This document shows positions 7,325 to 15,593 of a DNA stretch of 33,146 nt, piece by piece; within the stretch, counting starts at the first letter, position 1; every line of letters begins with the position of its first letter. The notes beneath the pieces are model-generated. The model did not search any database. It was not told where the DNA came from and worked only from the letters and a program-made list of their open reading frames with translations. The position numbers and the translations under genes are program-made. Origin of the DNA: Actinomycetota bacterium (GTDB lineage: Bacteria; Actinomycetota; UBA4738; HRBIN12); assembly GCA_016201135.1 (NCBI GenBank), contig JACQDK010000047.1:1-33146 (forward strand). The letters run 5' to 3'.

Positions 7325-8327
7325 CGGGGCTCTCCTCGGGCGCGTCGGACTCAGGGATCTCGACCATCATCGCGCCGCCGCCGGGCCCTCCCCCCGGTGA
7401 TCCAGAGATCAACCGGCGCCGCCGATCCTGCTTCGCCTGTCCGGCGGTCTGTCGCACGTACCCCTTGCTCACCCTCGCCTCGAGCTTCCGCTGGAAGACG
7501 GTGAAGGTGGCGGTCAGGATCCAGTACCACATCGCGGCGATCAGCAGCGCCTCCAGGTTGCGGAAGTCCGCGCGCCCCACCAGCGTGCCGCGACGGAACA
7601 GGTCCGACCAGGCGATCGGCGCAGCCAGGAAGGCCACGAGCGCCGTGTCCTTCATCATGGCGATGAACTCGTTGCCCGTGGGCGGGATGATGACGCGGAT
7701 CGCCTGCGGCAGAACGACCCGGCGCATGCGTTGCCCGTACGTCATGCCCAGCGCCTCGGCCGCCTCGGCCTGGCCGTGCGGCACTGACTGGATGCCCGCA
7801 CGGAAGATCTCGGTCATGTACGCGCCGTAGTTCAGTGACAGCCCGACGATCCCTGCCACGACCGGGGACATGACCAGGATCCCCCGCCAGGGCTGATCGA
7901 GCTGGATCCCGATCTGCGCGAGTCCCAGGTAGATGAGGAAGAGCTGCACGATCAGCGGCGTCCCCCGGAAGAAGGAGACGTAGAAGCCACTGACCCCGTA
8001 GGAGATCGGGTTCTTCGAGAGCCGAGCCAACGAGCCGAGGAGGGCCAGGATGAAGGCCAGCACGATCGCGCAGGCGGCGATGAAGACGGTGACCCATAGC
8101 CCCCGGCTGATGAACCAGAAGTTGTGCCGGATCCACGGCGTGTCGAGCCCGAGCGCGGCCAGCCCCGCGCCGAAGATGCCGAATATCGTGACCCAGACCA
8201 GCGCGAGCTTCGCCCTGAACGGGATCCGCTGACTCAGGAGCTCGTAGCGCTCGAAGAGCCCGGCCCGCCGGCCACCTCCGACGTCGGGGGGCCGAGAGGC
8301 CCCGGCCCCCGTTCGTTCGGTCTTCAT
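7317..8327 (-). CDS. Polar amino acid ABC transporter permease
   Basis: A 336-residue membrane protein of the His/Glu/Gln/Arg/opine family. Hydrophobic segments begin near residue 40 ([20 protein letters not shown]), then [21 protein letters not shown] and further helices. The ATPase-docking EAA loop is [20 protein letters not shown] followed by [29 protein letters not shown] is the typical conserved segment of this family. N- and C-terminal extensions of about 30 and 50 residues are longer than in the E. coli family members, the C-terminal one Gly-rich and acidic. It lies 19 nt after the binding-protein gene. Confidence 0.93.
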   Translation of the reverse strand: MKTERTGAGASRPPDVGGGRRAGLFERYELLSQRIPFRAKLALVWVTIFGIFGAGLAALGLDTPWIRHNFWFISRGLWVTVFIAACAIVLAFILALLGSLARLSKNPISYGVSGFYVSFFRGTPLIVQLFLIYLGLAQIGIQLDQPWRGILVMSPVVAGIVGLSLNYGAYMTEIFRAGIQSVPHGQAEAAEALGMTYGQRMRRVVLPQAIRVIIPPTGNEFIAMMKDTALVAFLAAPIAWSDLFRRGTLVGRADFRNLEALLIAAMWYWILTATFTVFQRKLEARVSKGYVRQTAGQAKQDRRRRLISGSPGGGPGGGAMMVEIPESDAPEESPDG

Positions 8328-8346
8328 CGTCCTCGGCGAGACGACC

Positions 8347-9246
8347 CTAGGCCTGCGGGTTCGTCGTCAGGTCCTCGCCGTACCACTTCATCGAGAGCTG
8401 TGTGAGCGTCCCGTCGTCGTGCATCTGCTGGATGATCTCGCTCACCTTGTCGATCAGGCTGGTCGGGTCCAGCGAGGCGTTCTTGTCGGCGGCCGCCCCC
8501 AGCGGCTCGTAGAACACGGGATCGCCCAGAAGCTGGATCGGCTTTCCCTTGTCGATCGCGCCCTGGAGCGTCGGCACCGCCGACATCACGGCGTCCAGGC
8601 GTCCGAGGACGAGGTCCTGGATGGCCGTCGAGTCGGTGTCGTACCCCACGAACTTGATGTTCTCCGGTACCAGGTACTGGAACGTGTAGCCGGGGATGTG
8701 CAGCTTGCGCTCGAGGTAGAACTCGTAGGTGCAGGCGCTGCACGCCCCGATCGTCTTGCCGGAGAGCTGGTCGAACGAGGTGATGCTGCTTCCCTGCTGC
8801 ACCGCGAGACCGGCCGGCGTGTAGTAGTAGGGCGTCGAGAAGTCCAGGACCTGGGCCCGCTCCGCGGTGATGGTCATGGACCCGACCGACAGGTCCCACC
8901 GGTCGTTCCAGCCGCCCGCCGTGATCAGGTCCCACGACGGCGTCTTCCAGTCGACCGTCACGCCCATCCGCTTGGCGATCTCGGTGGCGACGTCGATGTC
9001 GAACCCCTCCCACGTCTGCGTGGCCTGGTCGTAGGAGGACTGCGGCGGGTATGCCGGGTCGGTGGAGACGCGGATCACGCCGTCGGCCATGATCTTCGCC
9101 AGCAGGTCCTGCGGTGCGGCAGGCGACGTCGCGCTGCCGCCGGTCGTGCCCCCGCCCGCCGGCGTTTCCTTCTTCGCGCAGGCCGTCGCCACCAGGGTGA
9201 GTGCCGCGACGACCGCGACCATGCTGAAAAGGCCCCGTCTGCGCAT
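8347..9246 (-). CDS. Family 3 amino acid-binding lipoprotein of the ABC importer
   Basis: A 299-residue solute-binding protein. It has a signal peptide with lipobox LVATAC (lipidated Cys23), then a Gly/Thr/Ser-rich linker. The SBP_bac_3 fold follows: VIRVSTDPAYPPQS, FDIDVATEIAKRMGV, DLSVGSMTITAERAQVLDFS, and DAVMSAVPTLQGAIDKG. The segment GKTIGACSACTYEFYL has a CxxC where the family normally has a GTTxE-type ligand loop, perhaps a disulphide. ATG 9246 has GGAGG just upstream. Substrate is likely a polar amino acid but cannot be named. Confidence 0.92.
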   Translation of the reverse strand: MRRRGLFSMVAVVAALTLVATACAKKETPAGGGTTGGSATSPAAPQDLLAKIMADGVIRVSTDPAYPPQSSYDQATQTWEGFDIDVATEIAKRMGVTVDWKTPSWDLITAGGWNDRWDLSVGSMTITAERAQVLDFSTPYYYTPAGLAVQQGSSITSFDQLSGKTIGACSACTYEFYLERKLHIPGYTFQYLVPENIKFVGYDTDSTAIQDLVLGRLDAVMSAVPTLQGAIDKGKPIQLLGDPVFYEPLGAAADKNASLDPTSLIDKVSEIIQQMHDDGTLTQLSMKWYGEDLTTNPQA

Positions 9247-9291
9247 GAGTCCTCCTTCGTCCTCCGGTCCACCCGGTCCGCCGGGCGCACC

Positions 9292-9325
9292 CCCCTGGCG
9301 TCTGACTACCCCTCGCGTCCGACTA
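9292..9325 (-). repeat. Tandem 17-bp direct repeat in the leader of the ABC operon
   Basis: On the minus strand TAGTCGGACGCGAGGGG (9325-9309) is followed without a gap by TAGTCAGACGCCAGGGG (9308-9292), 15 of 17 bases identical. The first copy overlaps the -10 box and the likely transcription start. This is an arrangement typical of an operator bound by a repressor on one face of DNA, but no regulator is identifiable here. Confidence 0.6.
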
Positions 9326-9350
9326 TAGGTTGCCCCAGGGGGCGCGGCAA
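9322..9350 (-). promoter_or_regulatory. Sigma70-type promoter of the amino acid ABC transporter operon
   Basis: The minus strand reads TTGCCG (9350-9345), exactly 17 nt, then TATAGT (9327-9322). The spacer contains the inverted repeat GCCCCC/GGGGC. The remaining bases of the 9247-9502 gap hold no gene that I can support. Confidence 0.8.
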
Positions 9351-9502
9351 CGGACCCGGTCGCTTCGCCACCACCTGGCAGCAGGATCCAGCGGCCGCTG
9401 CCCTTGCCCCGGGAGGTCGCTCCGTCGCACCAGCCTCAACCGCGACCGGCAGGGGGTCGGCCAGCCCGGCGGTGTCGATCGGGATGCTTGCGGCGGACTG
9501 GC

Positions 9503-10432
9503 CTACGGCTGGCGGCGGTCCACCGCGTAGCCCGAGCCGCTCTGGCGCTTGGCGAACTGCTTCATCTCGGTGGCCACGGCCACCGCCTCCCCGTAGTGGG
9601 CGAACCCGCGACGGGCCGTCGAGGCGATGCCGACCGAGACGGCTACGAGCGGTATGTCCTGCAGGACCCCCTTGCGGTCCTCCATCCGGACGAACCCCCG
9701 CTTCAGCTCGTCTTCGTCGTAGAAACCGATCAGGTGCTCGTCGAAGCGTTCGCAGATCCGCTTCGCTGTGTCCTCCGTGACCTCGGGCGGAACAACCGCT
9801 ACGAAGTCGTCGCCGCCGACGTGACCGATGAAGGCGGCCGCTCCGGCGAACTCGACGACCGCGTCCTGGATGATGCGCGCTGTCGCTTGGATCAGCCGAT
9901 CCCCGCGGACGAACCCCTTCTGGTCGTTGTAGGTCTTGAAGTTGTCCAGGTCGCAGTAGAGCACCGCGAACGGCAGGTCGTCGCGCACCTGCCGCTCGAT
10001 CTCCTCCTGGATCCGGATGTTGCCGGGGAGGCCGGTGAGAGGCGAGAGGTTCCGCATCTCCTTAGCGCGCCGAAGCGTGCCCTTCACCCGCGCGAGCAGC
10101 TCGATCGGGTCGAACGGCTTGATGATGTAGTCGTCGGCTCCCGACTGCAGGCCGGCCACCTTGTCCGCGGAGAGGGCCTTGGCGGTGAGCATGATGATCG
10201 AGGCGTTCGCCGTCTGCGGATTCTTCCGCAGGCGCTGAGCGACCTCGAACCCGTCGATCCGCGGCATCATCACGTCCAGCAACACGAGGTCCGGGCGGAT
10301 CTCGGCGGCCTTCGTGATGGCCTCCTCGCCGTCGCCCGCGACCGCCACCTCGTACCCGGCGGAGCGCAGGTTCACCTCCACGAACCGCGCGATGTCGGGA
10401 TCGTCGTCGACGACGAGGATCGTCTCGGGCAC
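9503..10432 (-). CDS. Response regulator with a degenerate GGDEF domain
   Basis: Residues 1-120 are a receiver domain with the acidic pocket DDDP, phosphoacceptor Asp53 (LLDVMMP), Thr in MLTAKA and Lys in IIKPFDP. Residues 130-305 are a GGDEF-type cyclase fold (LTGLPGN, VLYCDLDNFKTYNDQKG, and SVGIAS). The active-site loop reads HVGGDDF instead of RxGGDEF: the catalytic Glu is Asp and the preceding Arg/Tyr region is changed, and no RxxD inhibitory site is visible. It may be a weak cyclase or a GTP/c-di-GMP-binding effector. GTG 10432 abuts the rpe stop (TAG-GTG), so it is coexpressed with rpe. No partner kinase is next to it. Confidence 0.88.
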   Translation of the reverse strand: MPETILVVDDDPDIARFVEVNLRSAGYEVAVAGDGEEAITKAAEIRPDLVLLDVMMPRIDGFEVAQRLRKNPQTANASIIMLTAKALSADKVAGLQSGADDYIIKPFDPIELLARVKGTLRRAKEMRNLSPLTGLPGNIRIQEEIERQVRDDLPFAVLYCDLDNFKTYNDQKGFVRGDRLIQATARIIQDAVVEFAGAAAFIGHVGGDDFVAVVPPEVTEDTAKRICERFDEHLIGFYDEDELKRGFVRMEDRKGVLQDIPLVAVSVGIASTARRGFAHYGEAVAVATEMKQFAKRQSGSGYAVDRRQP

Positions 10433-11095
10433 CTAGGCCGCCTCTCCCCGAGCGACGTCCCGAAGGCGCCGCGCCGCCTCGGCAGGATCGGGCTGCCCGA
10501 AGATGCCCGAGGCCGCGATCAGGACCGTCGCTCCCGCGTCCACGGCGCGGCGGGCGTTCTCGATCTTGACCCCGCCGTCGATCTCGAGCTCGACGGGGAC
10601 GCCCTGGCGTTCGATCTCGGCGCGCAGGTTCGCCAGACGGGGATACACGTCGGGGTTGAGCTGCTGGAAAGACCAGCCGGGGCGGATGCTCATCAGCATC
10701 ACGTCGTCGATCTCGCCCAGGAACGGGAACGCAGCCTCGACCGGCGTCTCAAGATTGAGGGTCAGCCCCACGCCGAGGCCGGCGCCCCGGGCTTTGGCGA
10801 TCGCAGGCGCGGGCTCGGGCACGGCCTCCAGATGGAACGACACCATGTCGAGGCCGGCCTCCTTCAACTCGTCGAAGAAGCCCTCGGGCGCCTCGACCAT
10901 CAGATGCCCGTGCAGCATCCGCTCGGTGACCGGGCGGAGGGACTTCACGATCACCGCGCCCAGCGCGATCGGGGGCACGAAGTGCCCGTCCATGATGTCC
11001 ACGTGGATGACCTCGGCATACGGCTCGATCAGCTTTACCTGCTCCCCCAGGCGCGAGAAGTCGGCCGAGAGGATCGACGCGGAGAGCCTGCCCAC
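10433..11095 (-). CDS. rpe: Ribulose-phosphate 3-epimerase (divergent phosphate loop)
   Basis: Interconverts ribulose and xylulose 5-phosphate in the pentose phosphate pathway. The 220-residue TIM barrel shows SASILSADFSRLGEQV, the metal site HVDIMDGHFVPP, HGHLMVEAPEGFF, and the phosphate-binding end ELEIDGGVKIENARR and IAASGIFG. The usual MSVNPGFGGQ loop is MSIRPGWSFQQ here, so substrate preference could be altered. GTG 11095 fits the family N-terminus. It lies 21 nt after rsmB, the common actinobacterial neighbour. Confidence 0.9.
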   Translation of the reverse strand: MGRLSASILSADFSRLGEQVKLIEPYAEVIHVDIMDGHFVPPIALGAVIVKSLRPVTERMLHGHLMVEAPEGFFDELKEAGLDMVSFHLEAVPEPAPAIAKARGAGLGVGLTLNLETPVEAAFPFLGEIDDVMLMSIRPGWSFQQLNPDVYPRLANLRAEIERQGVPVELEIDGGVKIENARRAVDAGATVLIAASGIFGQPDPAEAARRLRDVARGEAA

Positions 11096-11116
11096 CAGCC
11101 GATTCTACCGGCGGGC

Positions 11117-12406
11117 CTAGCCCTCCAGGCGGAACGCGGCCGCGAACATCGCGTCGCATCCGTGGCGGTGAGGCCACAGACGGTGACGCTCGGCGTCGCC
11201 GTCGGGGCCGGGGGTGATGACCGGCGCGAGGTCCCTTCTCTGTCGCAGGACCGAGTCGAGGACGGCATCGGTCTCCGCCGCCGGGAAGGTGCAGACGGAG
11301 TAGACGAGCCGCCCGCCGGGAGCGAGCAGGTCGGCGGCGGCCGCCGTGATCTCCACCTGTAGGCGGGCGAGGCCGGCCAGCTCGTCCTTCCGCGTCCGCC
11401 ACAGCAACTCAGGCCGGCGCCGGGCCGAGCCGATCCCCGAGCACGGCGCGTCGACGAGCACCTTGTCGAACGGCCCCCGGAGCGCGGTGCGCCGGGCGTC
11501 TTGCGCAAGGACGAGCGGATGCACCCCGAGCCGTCGAGCGGTCTTCACCACGAGCCCGGCGCGCCGCGGGTTCGGCTCGGCCGCCGCCACGAGCCCGTCC
11601 GCGCCGACCAGGCACGCGGCGTGAGCGGCCTTGCCTCCCGGTCCCGCGCACACGTCCGCGACCCGCTCCCCAGGTTGAGGATCCAGCAGCGCGACGACGA
11701 ACGCGGAGGCCTGGTCCTGCACGGCGAACCATCCCTCCCGGAACCCCGGCAGCTCCGACGGATCGCCGGCCCGATCGATCAGCAGGCAGTCGGGATGGAC
11801 GGTCCCTCGCTTCGCCTCGTGCCCCGCTTCGCGCAGCGCGGCCTCCACGCGGTCCACACCGGTGATGCAGGTGTTCACCCGCAGGCACAGGAGGGCGCGC
11901 TCCGAGAGCGCCTCTGCTGCCGCCCCGGTCTCGTCGCCGAGCTCTCGGCGGAGGTCGCGCACGGCCCACGGCGCAAGGCCCGTGCGGATAGCGACGTCCT
12001 CGTCGGAGTCGCCCTCCGGCCATGCCGGCGGATCGGCGGAGAGCTTGCGCAGGACCGCGTTGACGAAGCCGCGTTCCTGCGGGCCCGCGATCCGGACCGT
12101 CTCGCCCACCGCGGCGTGCGGGGGCGTGCGCGTGAAGAGGATCTGATACGCGCCGAGGCGAAGGAGCGCCCGGGCACGAGACGTCATGCGGCGCACGGAC
12201 CTGTCGGCGTGTCGCTGGATCGCCCAGTCGAGCGACCCGGCGCGCCGGATCGTGCCGTAGGCGAGCTCGGTCGCGAACGCGCGATCCTGCGGAGACAGGT
12301 TCGCGCGGCGGAGCGCGCCGGGAAGGGCAAGGTTCGAGTAGCCGCCCTGCTCGGTTACGCGGAACACGACGTCGAACGCGACGGAACGCGCGGATGAGGG
12401 CTTCAT
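11117..12406 (-). CDS. rsmB: 16S rRNA m5C967 methyltransferase
   Basis: The 429-residue protein has an N-terminal NusB-like RNA-binding domain (ARSVAFDVVFRVTEQGGYSN, DRAFATELAYGTIRR, RGFVNAVLRK). A SAM-dependent methyltransferase domain follows: VADVCAGPGGKAAHAA for SAM binding, VDAPCSGIGSARRRPEL with the motif IV Cys, and VYSVCTFPAAET with the catalytic motif VI Cys. ATG 12406 overlaps the fmt stop as ATGA, so fmt and rsmB are translationally coupled as in many bacteria. Confidence 0.96.
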   Translation of the reverse strand: MKPSSARSVAFDVVFRVTEQGGYSNLALPGALRRANLSPQDRAFATELAYGTIRRAGSLDWAIQRHADRSVRRMTSRARALLRLGAYQILFTRTPPHAAVGETVRIAGPQERGFVNAVLRKLSADPPAWPEGDSDEDVAIRTGLAPWAVRDLRRELGDETGAAAEALSERALLCLRVNTCITGVDRVEAALREAGHEAKRGTVHPDCLLIDRAGDPSELPGFREGWFAVQDQASAFVVALLDPQPGERVADVCAGPGGKAAHAACLVGADGLVAAAEPNPRRAGLVVKTARRLGVHPLVLAQDARRTALRGPFDKVLVDAPCSGIGSARRRPELLWRTRKDELAGLARLQVEITAAAADLLAPGGRLVYSVCTFPAAETDAVLDSVLRQRRDLAPVITPGPDGDAERHRLWPHRHGCDAMFAAAFRLEG

Positions 12407-13338
12407 CCCAGGTGCTCCCCCGCCGCAGGGCGGGTCCCGCGCGCCCAGGCCGCGGCCTCCATGCGCCTGCGCCCGGCCGGAGCCACCTCCAGCAGGCGGT
12501 AGACGCCTGCGCGGGTGCCGATCGCCACGGCCGTCCCGTCGATCCCTAGGATCGCCCCCGCGTCGCCCTCGCCTGCGCCCGGCTCGCCTCGGAGCACCTT
12601 CATGATCTCGCCGCGCCAGCGCGTCGAGGCGCCGGGCTCGGGCGACAAGGCTCGCACGCGCCTGCCCACCGCCCCGGCGTCGTCCGACCAGTCGATCCAG
12701 CGATCCTCGGCGGTGAGCTTGGGCGCGTACGTCACTCCCTCGAGCGGCTGCGGCGCGGGAACGATCTCGCCGGCGGCGAGCCCTTCGACGCTCTCGACGA
12801 GGAGCCTCCCGCCAAGCTCCGCGAGCTTCGTCCCGAGCGAGCCCGCGTCGTCCTCGGGCGCCACCGGGACCTCGGACCGCAGCAGGATCGGTCCGGTGTC
12901 GAGCCCCTCGTCCATCAACATCGTGGTCACGCCGGCAACCTGATCGCCCGCCAGGATGGTCCAGCGCGCGGGGCTCGCGCCGCGCCAGCGCGGGAGCAGC
13001 GAGAAGTGCACGTTCACGCATCCGAGGCGGGGCATCGAGAGCAGATCCGCCGGAAGGATCTCACCGTAGGCGACCACGGCGAGGAGGTCTGCGCCGGCCC
13101 CGCGGATCCGCGCGAGCCCCTCGCCCGAGCGCACCGTCTCGACCTCCGCCAGCGGGAGCCCCAAAGCGCGCGCAGCAACGGCGACGGACGTCGGCGTTAG
13201 CTTCGAGCCCCGCCCCGCCGGACGCGGCACCCTCGTGACCACGAGAGCGAGCTCCAACTCCGAGCGGTTCAGGGCATCGAGGGAGGCGACCGACCAGGGA
13301 TCGTTGCCGAGGAAGACGACGCGCATGCGCGCGAGCAT
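12403..13338 (-). CDS. fmt: Methionyl-tRNA formyltransferase
   Basis: Formylates initiator Met-tRNA. The 311-residue protein has the formyltransferase fold starting MRVVFLGNDPWSVASLDAL. The catalytic NVHFSLLPRWRGASP holds the Asn and His, DEGLDTGPILL the Asp, and the C-terminal OB-fold tRNA-binding region the rest (YAPKLTAEDRWIDW, RVRALSPEPGA). I chose ATG 13338 (MLARMRVV) because GGGAGGG lies 7 nt upstream; ATG 13326 would match the family start more tightly. It follows def by 18 nt, matching its role upstream of deformylation. Confidence 0.96.
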   Translation of the reverse strand: MLARMRVVFLGNDPWSVASLDALNRSELELALVVTRVPRPAGRGSKLTPTSVAVAARALGLPLAEVETVRSGEGLARIRGAGADLLAVVAYGEILPADLLSMPRLGCVNVHFSLLPRWRGASPARWTILAGDQVAGVTTMLMDEGLDTGPILLRSEVPVAPEDDAGSLGTKLAELGGRLLVESVEGLAAGEIVPAPQPLEGVTYAPKLTAEDRWIDWSDDAGAVGRRVRALSPEPGASTRWRGEIMKVLRGEPGAGEGDAGAILGIDGTAVAIGTRAGVYRLLEVAPAGRRRMEAAAWARGTRPAAGEHLG

Positions 13339-13356
13339 AGCCGCGCCCTCCCTGAT

Positions 13357-13881
13357 CTATTCCGGGGCGTGCCTCCGCTTGCGCGGCTCGACCAGGCCCA
13401 GCTCGATCTGCCGGAGCTCGGCGAGCACCGCGCGGCGCCCCTCCTCGTCGAGCCGGTCGATGTAGAGCATCCCGTCCAGGTGATCGGTCTCGTGCTGGAA
13501 GATCCGCGCGAGCAGACCCTCGGCCTCGACCTCGTACGTACGGCCGTTCGCGTCCTTCCCACGGCAGCGGACCCTCTCGAACCTCGACGTGGGGTGGTAG
13601 GGCCCCGGGATCGACAGGCACCCCTCGTCGATCGTCAGCTCGCCCTCGCCGTCGGAGAGCTCCGGGTTGGCCATGAACATGGGGCCGGTCTCGCCGTCGT
13701 CGAAGACGAACACGCGGAGCGAGAGGCCGACCTGCGGGCCGGCCAGGCCGACGCCCTCGGCTTCGTACATCGTCTCCACCATGTCCCCGGCCAGCTTGCC
13801 CAGGGACCGGTCGAAGCTCTCGACGGGTTTCGCGGGGGTCTTCAGCACCGGGTCGCCGAGGATCCGGATCGGCATGATCAC
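13357..13881 (-). CDS. def: Peptide deformylase
   Basis: Removes the N-formyl group from new proteins. All three class motifs are present in the 174-residue protein: GVGLAGPQVGL, EGCLSIPG (metal Cys) and QHETDHLDG (metal His and catalytic Glu). GTG 13881 has GGAGGAAG at 10 nt and gives MIMPIRILGDP; an ATG two codons later has poorer spacing. It forms a def-fmt-rsmB unit for initiation and ribosome modification. Confidence 0.98.
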   Translation of the reverse strand: MIMPIRILGDPVLKTPAKPVESFDRSLGKLAGDMVETMYEAEGVGLAGPQVGLSLRVFVFDDGETGPMFMANPELSDGEGELTIDEGCLSIPGPYHPTSRFERVRCRGKDANGRTYEVEAEGLLARIFQHETDHLDGMLYIDRLDEEGRRAVLAELRQIELGLVEPRKRRHAPE

Positions 13882-13900
13882 GTGCGTTCTTCCTCCAGGA

Positions 13901-15592
13901 CTACAGGTGCGGCTCGGCCTCGACGCGCTGCACCACGCCGCGGGCCGCGAGCTCGCGCATCACGCGTCCGAACTCGGTCACCCGCCCGGGCTCGAGCGCG
14001 AGCAACCCCGCCGCGGCGCGCCGGCGGGCCTCGTCGGCGTGGAACCTGTCGGGGTTACCCCGCACCAACGCCTGCACCGCGGGATCGGCCGCCCGGCTCG
14101 CCTGCACTATCACCCGGCCATGCGGTCGGGCCCAGCCGGCCGCCTCGAACCATGTGGCGAGGGAACGCTCGCGGGCGGCCAGGCCGGGCCGGCGCTCCGC
14201 CAGGTCGGCGTCGAGGATGGCCACCAGGTCGAGCCCGCCGGGCCCCAGGTCGCGGACGTCTTCGGGACCGCCCACGAGGATCTCCTCATGGCCCGGCAGC
14301 CGTCCCGCCTGCGACCGGCCCAGCCGGCGCACCGGCACGGTCGCCGCCGCGCGCGCCCACTCCTGCACGCGCTCCTGCCCGCCGCGGCGGATCCCGAAGT
14401 CCGAGGCACCGCAGTGCCGGCACCGTCCCTGCGCCTCGCACACCACGCAGCCGACGGTCCCTTCCTCCGACCGAAGCAGCCCGCCGCAGGCGGCGCACGC
14501 TGCCGGCTCGCCGCAGGCGCGGCACACCTGAGCCACGCCGTACCCGGGGCGCGCCGCCAAAAGGAAGCCCCTGCGGGCCTCCCGCACCGCCCGGACGAGG
14601 CGGGGGGCGCGTCCCTCCGGCCCAGGCTTGACCACCTCGACCGGCGGCCATCTCCGCGAGGCCGGCGCGACCTCCGCGAGCCCCGACCCGGCGGCCTCCG
14701 ACGAGGGGCACAGCGCCGAGAGCACCGTAACCGCGTCTTCGATCCGGGCCCTCGCAAGGGCCACGTCCCGCACGTGGTAGTAGGGAGCGCGATCCTCGCG
14801 ATGGGCGGCGTGCGACTCGCGCGAGACGATGACCAGCCCGAGGTCGGGCACCGGTGAGAACACGGCGGGGCGCGTCCCGACGACGACGTCGTACCTCCCG
14901 GCTGCCACGTCCAACCACTTGCGGAACCGCGCCCGCTTGTCTCCCCCCACGAGCAGTCCCGCGCGCCGGCCGAACGCCTCCACGATCGCAGTCGCCGTGG
15001 CCGGAACGGGTTCTGCCCCCGGGACCAGCACGAGCGCCCGGCGGCCGGCGCCCAGGCACGCCTGGACCAGATCGAGGGCCGCGCCGAGCTCGTCCTCCGG
15101 CGCGGGTCTGAGCACGAACGATCCGGCGGCGCCCGCGCCGAGAACCTCCAGCAGCTCCGGGCCTCCCCGGTACGTCCGGACCAGGCCGGCGGCGTCGCGG
15201 AGCGGGCCGCTGCTCGGCTCGGGCGGCGGAGCGACGCCGCCGGCTCCGTTCGGGTTCGGGGCGCCTTCCTCCGAAGCCACCCGAGGCGGGACCGAGCGGG
15301 CGATCACGGCGGCCAGGGGCGAGACGTACCTGGCGCTCACCCACCGGAGCAGCTCCAGCGAGGCCGGCGTGACGAAGCGCACCGGCGACACGCGCTTCTT
15401 GACCGGGAGCATCCGCGCCGGCACGTCGCCGGTGGGCCCGAGCACCCATCCTCGGACGAGCCGCCCGTGGAATGGCGCCTGCACGAGGGATCCCACCCCG
15501 GCGCCCAGCTCCGCGGAGAGGTCGTACGTGAAGGACCGGTCCAGCGAGAGGACGGGGCGGTCGACGCAGATCTCGACGGGGCCCGAGAGCGT
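13901..15592 (-). CDS. priA: Primosomal protein N' (PriA), actinobacterial ATPase-deficient type, start unresolved
   Basis: About 560 residues. The N-terminal DNA-binding part is seen in CVDRPVLSLDRSFTYDL and APFHGRLVRGWVLG. The helicase core lacks a Walker A GxGKT, and the usual DEEH box is replaced (VIVSRESHAAHREDRAPYYH), as in mycobacterial PriA. The zinc-binding CxxC pairs are intact (VCRACGEPAACAACGG, CVVC, CRHC). It probably loads the primosome at restarting forks without helicase activity. No ATG, GTG or TTG is in frame between the metK stop and the conserved N-terminus; the 5' boundary given is the first in-frame codon after that stop. A rare start codon or a sequence error is possible. 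Confidence 0.85.
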   Translation of the reverse strand, partial: TLSGPVEICVDRPVLSLDRSFTYDLSAELGAGVGSLVQAPFHGRLVRGWVLGPTGDVPARMLPVKKRVSPVRFVTPASLELLRWVSARYVSPLAAVIARSVPPRVASEEGAPNPNGAGGVAPPPEPSSGPLRDAAGLVRTYRGGPELLEVLGAGAAGSFVLRPAPEDELGAALDLVQACLGAGRRALVLVPGAEPVPATATAIVEAFGRRAGLLVGGDKRARFRKWLDVAAGRYDVVVGTRPAVFSPVPDLGLVIVSRESHAAHREDRAPYYHVRDVALARARIEDAVTVLSALCPSSEAAGSGLAEVAPASRRWPPVEVVKPGPEGRAPRLVRAVREARRGFLLAARPGYGVAQVCRACGEPAACAACGGLLRSEEGTVGCVVCEAQGRCRHCGASDFGIRRGGQERVQEWARAAATVPVRRLGRSQAGRLPGHEEILVGGPEDVRDLGPGGLDLVAILDADLAERRPGLAARERSLATWFEAAGWARPHGRVIVQASRAADPAVQALVRGNPDRFHADEARRRAAAGLLALEPGRVTEFGRVMRELAARGVVQRVEAEPHL

Positions 15593-15593
15593 T

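Noticed and set aside
4935-7400. 821-residue plus-strand open frame across the rib and ABC genes
   Set aside because: Low-complexity composition with no domain; it is antisense to strongly supported genes and an FMN riboswitch.
11117-13021. Long minus-strand frame extending rsmB upstream
   Set aside because: Residues before MKPSSARS are a shadow of fmt. The rsmB start is the ATG overlapping the fmt stop.
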